Part shown: one piece after another, positions 24,289-44,930 of the stretch | Layout: every line of letters begins with the position of its first letter | How positions within the stretch are numbered: the stretch's first letter is position 1 | From: Phallusia fumigata | Taxonomy: Eukaryota > Chordata > Ascidiacea > Phlebobranchia > Ascidiidae | Reading direction: 5' to 3' | DNA length: 49,707 nucleotides | NCBI GenBank assembly: GCA_008931825.1 | Contig: QXVZ01000796.1 | Span: forward strand, 53,365 to 103,071 | Position numbers and translations under genes: made by a program | Notes under the pieces: model-generated | Told to the model about the DNA's origin: nothing | The model's input: only the letters and a program-made list of their open reading frames with translations | Databases searched by the model: none

Positions 24289-26266
24289 ATGATGTTGGGA
24301 ATTGGAATTTTATTTTTGCTTCCTCTCTGCAACGGTAAGATGATTAAAATCGCAACCATAGCCTGAAGTCATTTGCACAAAAGTAAATTTTGCATTGCGC
24401 AACATCACTTTGTGCAACAACCACAAATACCAACTAGGTCAAAGTACAAAGTTTTTAGAAAATCGTTTACTTTCTTAATTCATTTTCATTTAAACGTTTG
24501 TCATCGTTTAAAAAATGAGTATTTATTCAAACTAACATTTTTTGTCAAGTTGGCGCAGTTTCCAGTGATCAACTTTGTAATTCTTCTCCATACTTCTGTC
24601 ATGTGACTTTTACTTTTTTTAGCGACATGTTCCAACTTTTATCTGATAACTTCATCCTACCGCCCGAAAAGCTCGTTTGGCCAAACCGTGGTTGGTGGAA
24701 AAGTTGATCTGCATTGCAAAGCTGGTTGGTGGGGAAAAGGCTGGGCGGCTTGCATTGGGAAAAACCTGTGGAAACGAAATATTACGTGTTCAGGTAAAAC
24801 AGCGTGATCGAAAATGTTGTTTGAAAAAATTGTTAGTGAAATATCTTGTATCACAGATAAAACTTAGATGCATGCAGTAAAATGAAAGCGTTAACTTTGT
24901 TTTTTTGTGTCCAATTTCGGAAAATTTCATTGGTCACTTATAATAATCTTTCGAAATTCCAGCAGTTTAAATAATTCACAAACTAAGTTAGTTTTACTCA
25001 TAGAAAATGTGAATGTTATCGCTTATATGCATGGATGTCGTGGCAGACTTTATCGTACCCATGTAAAACAGGATGTTTATGAAAGTTGGGTGACGTCATC
25101 GCACGTATTTAAACTACGTCACTTGTCAAACCCGAGATAACTTTCTGTAAAAACTTGATGGTTTGAGAAAAACGTGCCTATACTTTTGCTGACAAGCACT
25201 TTGCTCGTTGTAACTGATGAAACTCGAACTTTTGTTGTTCGAAAAGTTGTTTGTGCCGAGCTGCCCGAAAGCGTGTGTTTCGTCAAGAACGGCGACGATT
25301 ACAAAGTTTACAACACATCAGTTGGGGCGTCGATGCCTGCCCGGTGCTGTGGCGGCGGTGGGATCGTTGTGAATAAGACCTGTCAATCAAACCGGACATG
25401 GGCGGGGAACCCCCTACCCTGCGAACCCGAAGGTAACATCGTAGAGCAGCAAAATGCGTTTGTGTCGTGTATAATGGAATATCGTTCGTTTCTTTAGGTG
25501 AAAAAGAAGAAGGCAACCCGACCCTGTCGCCCGGGATTATTGCCGGAATCGTTTGCGGGCTGGTCACGTTTATATTTGTGATCGCTTTACTGAAGTGGTA
25601 TTTCATCTTCCGAAACAACCGAGGTAAGTTGGGAACCTGATTTGCCTTTTTTACTTTTAATTGCCACTTGCTTCGTCGAAAGTTTATCTTCACAATCACC
25701 AATATGTTTTTAGATATGCAGTGAGTAAACAGTGGGTGCAAGTTGGATTGCGACAAGAACAAGTTATTCATCAGCCAACTTGTTTTGCGTGTGCGGCAAA
25801 TGTTTACTCGATTGGTTTTTTGCTATCTTTATTTTCAATTTTTACTCTCGAAGTTCTTTGTGTTAATTTTTTTGCCGTATATAGCCTGTATGCTCGTACT
25901 TGAAATAAATTTATTTGTCAATGTATGAAAAGCAATTGCCACAGATGAGGTTTAGTCGAGTTACACGTTTTTATGTGAACCCACGTCAAAGTCAGACAAT
26001 TATACGACATTTGATATTTAACCTCAAAACACAAATCTTCCAAAATAAAATTGATATCCTCAAACAAATATCTAGAGGATCAATCACAAGGCAAACCAAA
26101 TCCGAAAATAGTGTTATGTGGGTGTGACCACATGAACAACTTAATCAAAAATAAAGTCACCGCTGCATCAAAGGGATTCACTAGCGGCAGTAAAGAGCCA
26201 GGTTGCGTGATTTTGCTTCCTGCTGAAACAATATGCTTGATCAAAGGGAAGGATATCTCGGGCTAG
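24289..26266 (+). CDS. Type I membrane protein with two CCP/sushi-like modules
   Basis: Exons 24289-24334, 24623-24793, 25247-25432, 25498-25623 and, tentatively, 26076-26266. Every junction is phase 1, typical of shuffled extracellular modules; 239 residues. Residues 1-16 are a signal peptide (MMLGIGILFLLPLCN). Module 1 has C18, C47, C59, C71 with LW before the last Cys. Module 2 has C75, C83, C106, C107, C118, C131 and ends TCQSNRTWAGNPLPC, a classic CCP ending. Four N-glycosylation sequons are visible (NIT, NTS, NKT, NRT). A membrane helix lies at about 147-168, followed by KWYFIFRNNR. The tail exon (Ser/Lys-rich, with CGC) rests on an open phase-matched frame but has a weak acceptor; other small exons may be missed. 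CCP modules bind proteins at the cell surface (complement regulators, adhesion or allorecognition receptors). No specific orthologue is recognised. Confidence 0.75.
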
Positions 26267-29200
26267 TGGTATTGTTTGTGTAATACGTGTTTTCTGAATT
26301 TAGACAACTAATATGTCAACACATTACATAAAAACAATTTTTGTGTGTTTTTTTCAGTTTATATCGTAGGGGACTTAACAAAATCATTGTACTTTTGCGC
26401 CTTTTCGTATTCTCTGCTATTCTTAAGATCTTTCTGAAAGACCGAATTTTTTCGTTGACAAACGGTTAGAAGAGAAAGATTGTTGAATGACAAACATAAA
26501 GGAGGTATGTGTCGCATTTTTATATTTGTGTGGTGATTTATAAGGTAATGGAATGCAGAAACAATGTCGCCTATTGGTCAACCAGGTTTCAAACTAAACA
26601 AGGAACTGAAATAAACATCTCTCAAGTAATAACAAAATATGGTACAGTGCACAACAAAATAAAACCATTTTTACATGTTGATATTTCTTTCACTTAGGTT
26701 ATAATATTCCCCCTAATACAACAAAAAGTTAATGCATTCTAGTTTTCTGTGAACATATTCAAAGTGATGGCTCTTATAGTGGTTTAAATAAACAAATATA
26801 GTTTTAGATGTGTTTATTCCAGAGGTTGATGCATTAACTAAAATCAAAGGTATGAAAGTTTAAAAACAGGAGTTGGTGAAACCTGTAGCTAACAAAGTTA
26901 ACCTCTTAATGTATTGACAGTTGCTTTCAGAATTGTCTTAGTTCTTTTGCCTTCTTGCTGATGCAGAAAGCAGCCCAGGAAAAATGAAATTGAGGTAAAG
27001 TTTTGACACAGACACACAGAAAAATATGCTTGGAAATGTTTTGTCTGTGGCACCCCATCTCTCTTATTGATCATATGTGGAATGCAATTGACCTCATTTA
27101 TTACATTTGCCTCATTTTTGTGGTAGTTGCCAGCAAATTTTCTGTCAAAAGCTCGGGCTTTCCTTTTGAATGGTTCTTCGCCAATATAACCAATCTTCAT
27201 GTGTTTGTATTGTACTAACTTGTTTAATTATTTATTTTGTGGTTGGCTTTTGGTCTGTGTTGGTTTGGGCTGCATCTTGAGTGTGTACCGTCACATTTAG
27301 ATCACCCTCTTACTGCCTTGCGTAATGATGCAACAGGGGCTGGAATTGCACGCTGGGGTTTTCTTATTTTTTGCATCACTACGCTTGATCGGGAATGAAC
27401 TGAGTTAATTCACTAATTAACCATTTGATTTTTGGACCCAACCCTGAAGGCGGTGGAGTCGAGATGACAGAATTCCAACAGCTCTCCTGATTTGTCATTG
27501 AACAAATGCATAGTGGTAGTTAACATCAAAAGCTTCAGCAATATTGTTAGCAATTTCATTTGATTTCATCAAGCATGCCTGTATCTTTACTTAAGACTTG
27601 TCACCCTCAACATAGTAATACATTAAGCTATTAACATGTTACAATTATTTTAAAGACCTTAAAAACAAGGTACTGCAAGATCTTAGTATTTTAATCTAAA
27701 TTAGGCAGTTTGAGTTACCTTCTAAGTTAACGCATCTGTTTCAACACTCTAATTTACTTAAAAATTGGATTGGTTTTGGACCAAGAGTAACTTCTACTTG
27801 CATGACTGAGAGTGAAGTGTGTCGCAGTCTTTGCAGTTGATGGTGTTTTATAGAGACCTGCACTTTTTGCATGCCTTGTGTATCCAGCTAATTGAAGCAT
27901 CCCATGTTGAGCCTAGTCCTACGCATGTTGTTTGTGATTTAGTGGCACAAGTTAGTGAACAATTGAAGTGCCTGCAATGTTAGTTGGGGTGCAAGCTTAA
28001 CGCTGTGGTGGAAACACACGTATAACAAACTATGATGTTTTTTTTCAAATCTATGAATGGCTTTAACAACTCGGATACAATTTATTGTTACCCAGATGTG
28101 CCACAAAAACTTTGGTTTTGTGCATTTAATTTCATTGCCACCATATGTACATAGAAGCACTTTGCTAATATTAATGAGTAGTTGTGTTTAATCTGTGAAA
28201 AGGTATTTACTTTTAATATGTTTTCTGTTCAGTAATTTAACTTTTATTTAAAGAGTAGGCCTATTTAAATGTTGTCAACACACCATCACCACACAAATCT
28301 CATCCTCCCACATTTACACACTGCAAAACAAAACGACAAAGTTAATTTTTTTGTCTTTTCTCAACTTTGTTTTCCCAACCAAGACTTTCAGGTTTTTTAG
28401 TGGACACTATAGTTACATCTTGTTTTGAAGAATGGTGTTTCAAAACGTGTCAGCATGTAACACTGATACAAAACAGTTTAAATCTATAATATTAGCTTGA
28501 TTTTAAAGAACTAGTTTGATTGTTTAAATGCATCAGAACAAAGTTTTTGTGTTTCAAGGCATAGTGTTAAATATTTATCTCAGTTGTGATTCAAACTTAG
28601 AGTAACTCGTGTTGTTGTGATAAGATCAGAATATGCCCGACCGTCTGTTGACTTAAACCCTCAAATGTACCAAGGAAGCCAAAACATTTGTAGAGAAGTC
28701 TGATATGTGCTGAACTGAATGTAACCAATCATTTTCAGGGTCAACTTTTGTATTGAACCCAACTGTCCTTGTAAACAGTAAAATCATGGTTTGATAATCC
28801 TGAAGTCCTGGTTTTAAATCCTGTTTTGATAATCCTAAAGTCCTCTTGTTGTTTTTTGTTGGACATTTTAAATTTCATACTGGAAAGTTATTTTGGAATA
28901 TATACATAATATCTAAAGGCCAGATTGTACATGTTGTTAAAATTTTAAAACCCCACAAAAATGTCTTTTTCCGTAAAAAAACTTTTAAATAATGTAAAAG
29001 TATTGTTTAAAATAAAAAGTAAAAAACGTAATTATGATTTTGCAAATAGTTAGTACAAGGCCGTATGTGGAAACGTTTTGGAGAAACAGAATTGTCACCA
29101 TGTTTTAGAGTTAGGCAGAAATTTATTTTACCTGTGATTCATGTTTTTAGTGAATGTCACCGGTGAATTTATTGGGCAAAGGATTGTATTTGAGGGGATG

Positions 29201-32200
29201 TCGGTTTGTTTGAGGAACCACCTTTTGTAAACTGACCCAAGATTGGGTCGCAAACATTTGCTTTGTATCTTCAAAAATCTTATCTGTAATTTCCACCGTA
29301 GCTTTCCATAAGGTTTATGACTTTTACTTCATTTAGCCCTATATATTTTTTCTTGGGGTGGGGACAGAAAAGTTAACTTTGAAGAAATACTAATAAAAAC
29401 ATCACAAAGAATTTAGGCAACAAGTTTTTGTTTTGAATTCGGGCAACACACATTCATTTCATCTGACACAAAGGTTTTGTTTGATTTATACTTTAACCGA
29501 GGTTTTTAGTACTTTGTTTACCCAGTCTTTTTGTCAGATACTTTAGGTTTATAGTTGTTAAATGCTGATTCAGCTTATTTGTCCACGTTGTCATTTAGTT
29601 GATAATAATACATTGTTTTTATGTTTCTGAGGAAGTGGAAATTTTACACTGGAAAACGTTGCTAGACATTTTATGAGAATTTAGCAATTCTGCCATATCA
29701 CCATCCAATTGTCTGCAGTTAAAGTATCTCAGCAAGAGTTTACATTTAGCGGAAGGGATATTTATGTGAGGATCGTGACAAAACTGATCACGCAGTGGTA
29801 AAAACGTTTTCCCCTGTGCTGGTTTGTTGCTTGTGGAAAGTTTGATAAGTTGCACATTGTTGTTGTACACATTCATAATCTGGGCAGCTTCTAGAGGTTT
29901 CATACTGTGCCGCTTTTATGTAGCATGACGCTTTCTGTTTAGTATAATCTCGGTTTGCTTCAACGCAAATTCTAACAATGCCAAATATTACATTTCATGA
30001 TTTGAAAGTTGTGTATAAGTTTTCTTTGGCAATTACGAATGCACATTACAAGCAGCACAACATGACTTCCCCCCGTAGCACTGTGAAGTATCAGCACAAT
30101 GTACTGGATCGTATTAAGCTGCGGTGCTGACCAAACACAAAAAATGCTCGAAGCAGCGTCTTCATACAACCCGCAATGAATGGCTGCGAGTATTTGCCCA
30201 GCCAACCAACAACGGCATAAATCCACTTCCTTTCGTGTGTAGACGTTTGCTTGATCCGAGCTTCCTTGAATACAAATCTCTGCCCGTGTTAGTATTATGT
30301 GATGGTTTAAACAAATCGAGGCATTAACCTATTCGATACAAACACTGGGGCGAGATGAAACCCACAAAAATGGAATCAAACATAAAGTTTTACGCACTTG
30401 TTTTTATGCTAAAAATTACGCTCTTTGGTAAAACGCAAAAACAAATCAATATTACATTTACTAGTTGGACAAAATGGTGTTTTTGCACAAAATTTTGTTG
30501 ATAAATGATCGTGTTTTGTTGCACAAGTCGCTGTGATGGTCGTATGGATAAAGTTCTTTTTCAGCTTCGCCATGTCCGCAAACTTTTCCATATTTGCTGC
30601 TGACTGACCGTGTAGACATAACCACTCAACCATGTCGTGTTGATGCCAGAGGCAAAAGTTAATAGCTTTCAGAGAGTTGGAATTTCAAGCTTGATTGATC
30701 AGCTTAAAGTCGGGGTGCTGTACTCCACCATGTCGTTCAACAGCACACGAATCGCTAGTTGTGATGTCATCTGTGCAGTTTGGTTAACATTTAATCCACA
30801 AATACCACGAATTCTAACATCTAATGTTCATCGCATGATGTTCCTTGTAACACAAGTGTTAAATAAGTGTTAAACGATGACATCTGGGATCACCAGCAAC
30901 CCTTCTATGTGTTAGATTTTTTGCATGAGGTTATTTTTGGGAAAAACATTTGTTTTAAACCTCGTTGAATTTCTGTTTTCATTAACTCGGGTGAATTGGT
31001 TAAAAGTTTACCCCATGAATTAGATACCTCTGTTGATCACAAACCTATGACTGTTACTTGTGTTGTATTTTGACGGAGACACACGAAGTGCCTGTGTTGA
31101 CACTGACCACTGTGAAAATGAGTTACCGGGTTGTGACTTCATAGTCGAACTGGTCGTTGATTGGTTAAACAAACGAAACAAACCGTCACCGAAGATTAGT
31201 TCTAGTTTACATACATCCATCAGCTTCGGGCGCGTGATTCGCGCAATAATTGTAATGAGGAAAAGAACGATAACCTAAAATGGGGAAATTTGGATTGGGA
31301 TTTTCACAAATTGCAGAAACACCATCGGGGCTGTTACCCTTCTTCTCAAACCCCATGTGAATAAATTTTACCCCCTGCATGTTGTCAAGTTTTTAAAACT
31401 CCCCTTTTGTTTTTGATAATTACGCGTGGCGAGTGCCACATGTTTAGATACATGATGTGGGTGTTGGGAGGAAGTGATGTTATCTGATATCTCTATGTCA
31501 CATGTGGACGGATGTAAAACAACAAAACCTTCTCTGTAACAACATCCAACCACCACTAATGCACCTGCCATTCGCACTGTTGTGTACACAAACCACCTGC
31601 ACAGGTTAATCTATCAGTTTCCCCCTGATGACACGAAACTTGTAGACTAATTCAAGTTGTGTCTATTTTACAGACAAATATAATTTAATAGTATGCACCA
31701 TGTAACCACGCAACTTGCTGTGTATAAGCAATGTCGTTGCTGACAACATTCTATTACTTTTGTTTGTGCTTTTATGAAGAGATAAATTTGGCGACATCTA
31801 GTGACACATTTGTCTATAAATTGTGGCCACACTTGGGCGCTATACGTTTATTTAGTTGATACGCTTTCTTGGATGGGTGACCGCCTAAAAATATCAAGTC
31901 TTAATGTTTTATTCAGCAAAAAAACTTTTCAGTGCAAGTTAACTTCGATCTTGGTGAAATTTCCTCATATTCTTGTTTCGGTCGCTTCGGTCACAAACGG
32001 ACATTATGACGCCACAGCGGTAGAAACGACTAGAAAAACAGTTTTGGATTTAAGATTGAACAAAACAAAGTTTGTGTGAACTATATACGGTTTGAAGTGT
32101 AAGGATCCAGGGAAAATGTTCGATCCACTTAAACTGTCAAATTTCCGCTCCCCTAGAGGCTAAAAGTTTTGTGAGGTCACAAGTAACAGCTTCATTACGT

Positions 32201-35200
32201 CATAATGATGGAAAGTTACGCGGGGGGGGGGGGATAAAAGGCCTTCTATTATTAATATCATGTGACGTAATAATATAATCTCGAACGAATTTGCCCGAAT
32301 CGATACATCTCGCTAATGTGCTTTCACGTGATCTTATAAGAATATTCTTGATGCTTGTGACGACACAGTGGCTGTGTTTGTTGGTGCATGACCGCATGTG
32401 TGGCTTAAAATTTTAGCCAGAGCGCAGGGAATAGTGGAAAGAGCCTGAATTAGGCCTTGCCCTCATGGGACACACAAATGAAAAAGCATTTCTTCAATAA
32501 ATAAATTCTGCTCTGCTCCGAATCCCAGAGGAGCCACAGGAGATAGATTTTGTTTGAAATCTGTTGTATGTCGTACTGGCAGCTACAGACACTCGAATAT
32601 TATCAGTAAGAGATAGCAGTGCATTCTTTTTTCCATGACGTTAGTGTCACTGCGACAATTATTTGCGCAAGGAATTGTTATCTTTGTCTGGGGTTTCTAC
32701 TGAGAAATTAAGTTGTGCAGAGAATTTGTGTTTGTTGCGTTGCATGGAGATACAGGCTTGTGTGCTTTTATAACTTATTGAACCTTGTAAATTAAGGTTT
32801 GTAACATTACAAATGTATACTGTACGATGTCATATGTTCTGTAAATATCAAACCCTTCGAAATATTGTCTATGATGTCATATGCATGAATTGTTCCGATT
32901 CGAATAATTAGATTGTATGACTGCGAGAGAAGATAAAAATACTCCATGTTTACTTACTCTAACTAACGAGTGTGTAATATTGATGAAACATTGCAACAAG
33001 TCGAAATATGTTTGAGGACGATCGACTTCAGCACGTTGTGTCGCGCGAAGAACGATTGTTTAAAACCCGGCATCAATTATTCATAGGTTCGACGATATAA
33101 GTGCACAGCCCAGCTAGTGCTTCAAGCTTACCTAATGTTGTTTCATCGCAAGAAGCCTTCCAATTTATTTCCAGGTGGAAGTTTTTAACCTGATCAAGTT
33201 CGATCTGAAACCTCTAGCGTTTAATTATATTGATCCTCGGTTTTACGTGTTCAGGGTTCCTTGTTATTGACTCAAACTGACAGCGTGATATTTTTGACAT
33301 CCTTGTGCAAAGTTGGCTGGACAGTTTTTGTTTTAACGCTAACTTTGTATTTGTTTCCTAGCTCTGTGTAAATTTTGGCGTTAAAAATCGTTTGTTTTCA
33401 CAACTGCGACAATTGTCTTGTCTTTTATGGTTTGTGGTAGTTATTTTACTTTTATCTTTAAATTATTTGTTTCTCATCCAAACGATCTAGAAGCTAGTGG
33501 AATGTTTGTTGAATATTTTGTGATTCTCGTTGTGATTTTGTAAATTTTACTCTTTAGCATAGATCGCTTGGTGTATTGTTGCAACTGTCACATTTACAAG
33601 TGCAGGTTATGTCGTCACAGTGCGTATTATTGTGCCATAAACAAGTCTCCAGACAGTTCTTAGTGTTGTCTCGTATGTGACGTGGTCTAACCTGAGGCGC
33701 CTATAAAATATCCAGTGATATATTACAAGCTTACAAAGCCCATAAATTGAAACACGCAACAAATCTGAAAGCGCCAGTTGTTGCGAACATATTTGTTGTA
33801 GGTCGTGATTGTTGTCAATTTTTTTGCATTGTTACATGTGAAGCTATATTGTGACGCTTGTTAGATAAATAGAGCATCACTTCCTATAGCCTGCGATTAA
33901 TCATCGTTAAGCACACGAACCCTCCTGTGAAGCGACAGTGCAACTTTGTTTGTGATATTTTTGACAATTCTCTGACTGGAATATATTACGGGCGACACAA
34001 ACTCTCCAGGCTATTTGCGCGCATTTTTGTTGCGTGATAAAGCTGCTCAGTGATGTCATAAATGTGGTTTGTTACGTGTACAGTTGTTATGGAAGAAGCT
34101 AGTTGTTTGTGAACAATTGCTGTGTGAAGGTTTAGCTGGTCGCTTTATTCTTGATGAGAATTGCTAGGTTTAGTGTTTGAGTAACTTTGAGCTTAGTTGC
34201 TCTTTCGTGGTCTGTTTATTTAGTTGAATTGTTTAAATTGGTAAGGTACTTTTTCACAACACCTTGTTTATTTGTGTTTGTTTATTTAACACCAAGTATA
34301 TGTGTCATCTGTTTAGGCTGACATACATGCTAATATAAGCTTTCACCGAAATTAGCCAACAAACCGAAAAACGATTTAAACTTAAATGTTTTCTGCTTGA
34401 ATCTTCACTTTTGCGAAAAACGTTCGAAAACAGCATTGTGACGTCACATTGGAAAAGAAAGTTTTCGCGTGTGTGTCAGAATTGCCGCCCCAGTGGAATT
34501 GTGCGCCGACCAGTTGTCAGGGAAGACGGCAGCTGCTGCAGCACCGTCACGTAATTAAGTTAGCCTCGTTTCTTTGTCAGGGGACCATGCATGGTTTTAT
34601 GGCCATTCAACACCGTCTGTTGCGATGCCTGACAACTCTATCTCACAGCTAAATTTATTCATAAACATCGACCAATACAAGTTATATTGTGCACATTTAT
34701 TTAATAAACGAGGTTCCGCATTCAACTGAAGCAAAGTAACCTTTAAAACTGTTTGTTGAATTTTAGACAATTTCAGAAGCCACAAGGTTGTTTGCGCTAA
34801 ACTGGTTCGTAAACCCGCTTCGCAAGCAACAAATGCGGCCTTGTCCCCAGTCCGTGAACGTTGTGACGTAATCTATTGATGTTTTTCGATAACGATTGAT
34901 GTTGGAATCTTGTCAGTCGATATTGACAAGTAAGTCTGCCTACAGATTTCAGAAGGGTCTTAACGGTCGGAGCGATGAAATACTTGGCTACGAAAACATC
35001 AGTGCAGTTTAGCAGTGTCGCAAGATTACCGCGAAAATTTCTGTCAGTTATTGTTTAGTTTTGTGGTCAGAGTGACAACACTGTTGCGGTCCCGCTTCAA
35101 CTTTTAACGCAGACAATCTTAAGTATTGTGGTGATTTGAAGCGTTCAAACACTGGGCGAAAAATGCTTTTAACTTTCAGTGTTGTTTTCCGTGCAAACCT

Positions 35201-35805
35201 TTTCTCCTTCCCGCTGCTGGTGACATATGCGATGTGTGAAGCTTCCAAGGTGCCGATATTCGCAGTTTGCTTTCTAGTTTATATTCTCAACCTCATGTTC
35301 GAAGGCTACAGACTGATTTCGCGCTGTTGTCTACAGCCTCGTCAGGTCAATAACACACAGACACACTTCGTCTGTTAGTAGATTCAGTTGTCGAAGGTGA
35401 TTAGCGTCGAACGTCAACACTAAACCAACTTAGCATGCATGAAGCTGGTTCGTAGCTATCTTCGTGCATTCAACCGAGCCAAGTGGGTTTTCGTGTAGGT
35501 TTTAAACTTAAATCACAATCCCATCAGAACGCTTTTGAGGGGGAAACAGTTTTTATTGAGAACAGTGAAGTTTATGGCGTGCAGAGTTTTGCCTGTGTTA
35601 TGCGCTAGTCAAAAGTTAAATGGAAATGAGTAAGGCAATGAAGCTTTTTAACATTTGGTAGCAAACTTAGAAAGGTCAACTTTCTTATCTGTGGCCGTTT
35701 TGTCGTGCTTAGATTGTTATCTGATAGGACATCAAAGTTTTAGTTGGTGAACTCCTGCTGTGAAAAACTTTCTGTTGCTCTTGCGCTGCCTGGGGCTTCA
35801 ACCAG
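26267..35805. other. Long gene-free stretch upstream of RBFOX
   Basis: About 9.5 kb with no frame I can defend as coding. AATAAA at 26610 could end the CCP gene. The longest odd frame, minus 29619-29903, has no recognisable domain. At 28790-28843 a 20-nt TTTGATAATCCTNAAGTCCT unit occurs twice. A G12 run is at 32222-32233, one TGACGTCA at 34439 and one AAACCCGCTT at 34811. A good donor (TTG/GTAAGG) at 34240/34241 and an acceptor at 35804-35805 before the first RBFOX coding exon make 5' noncoding exons and promoters of RBFOX the likeliest content, by inference. Confidence 0.45.
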
Positions 35806-35835
35806 CTAAATATTTCCTTGTGTTGTTGTCGCATT

Positions 35836-44777
<8,942 letters not shown>

Positions 44778-44797
<20 letters not shown>

Positions 44798-44930
44798 AGC
44801 GGATTCAGTAGATGGATCTGGTTCGAACCGGACAGTTTACGTCTGATATAAGCATGATCAGCTGGTCGGATTCGATTCGAATTACCGCTTTACCGCTACT
44901 AAAGCGGATTCTGTACTTAGATTCGGTTCC
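44778..44930 (+). repeat. ~105-bp tandem duplication covering the RBFOX stop codon
   Basis: ACCGCTTCACACCCTACTAA (44778-44797, the end of RBFOX coding) and the following GCGGATTC recur at 44884 as ACCGCTTTACCGCTACTAA plus GCGGATTC. Sixteen bases (CTACTAAAGCGGATTC) are identical at 44791 and 44896, and similarity continues into a GGATCTGGTTC/AGATTCGGTTC segment. The second copy lies in the 3' UTR. Confidence 0.75.

Noticed and set aside
29619..29903. 94-codon minus-strand frame in the gene-free stretch
   Set aside because: No recognisable domain, no flanking exons and composition like the surrounding noncoding DNA. Not strong enough to call a gene.
44816..44836. GGTTCGAACC as a tRNA B box
   Set aside because: No A box, acceptor stem or cloverleaf around it. 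It belongs to the RBFOX 3' UTR next to the tandem duplication.
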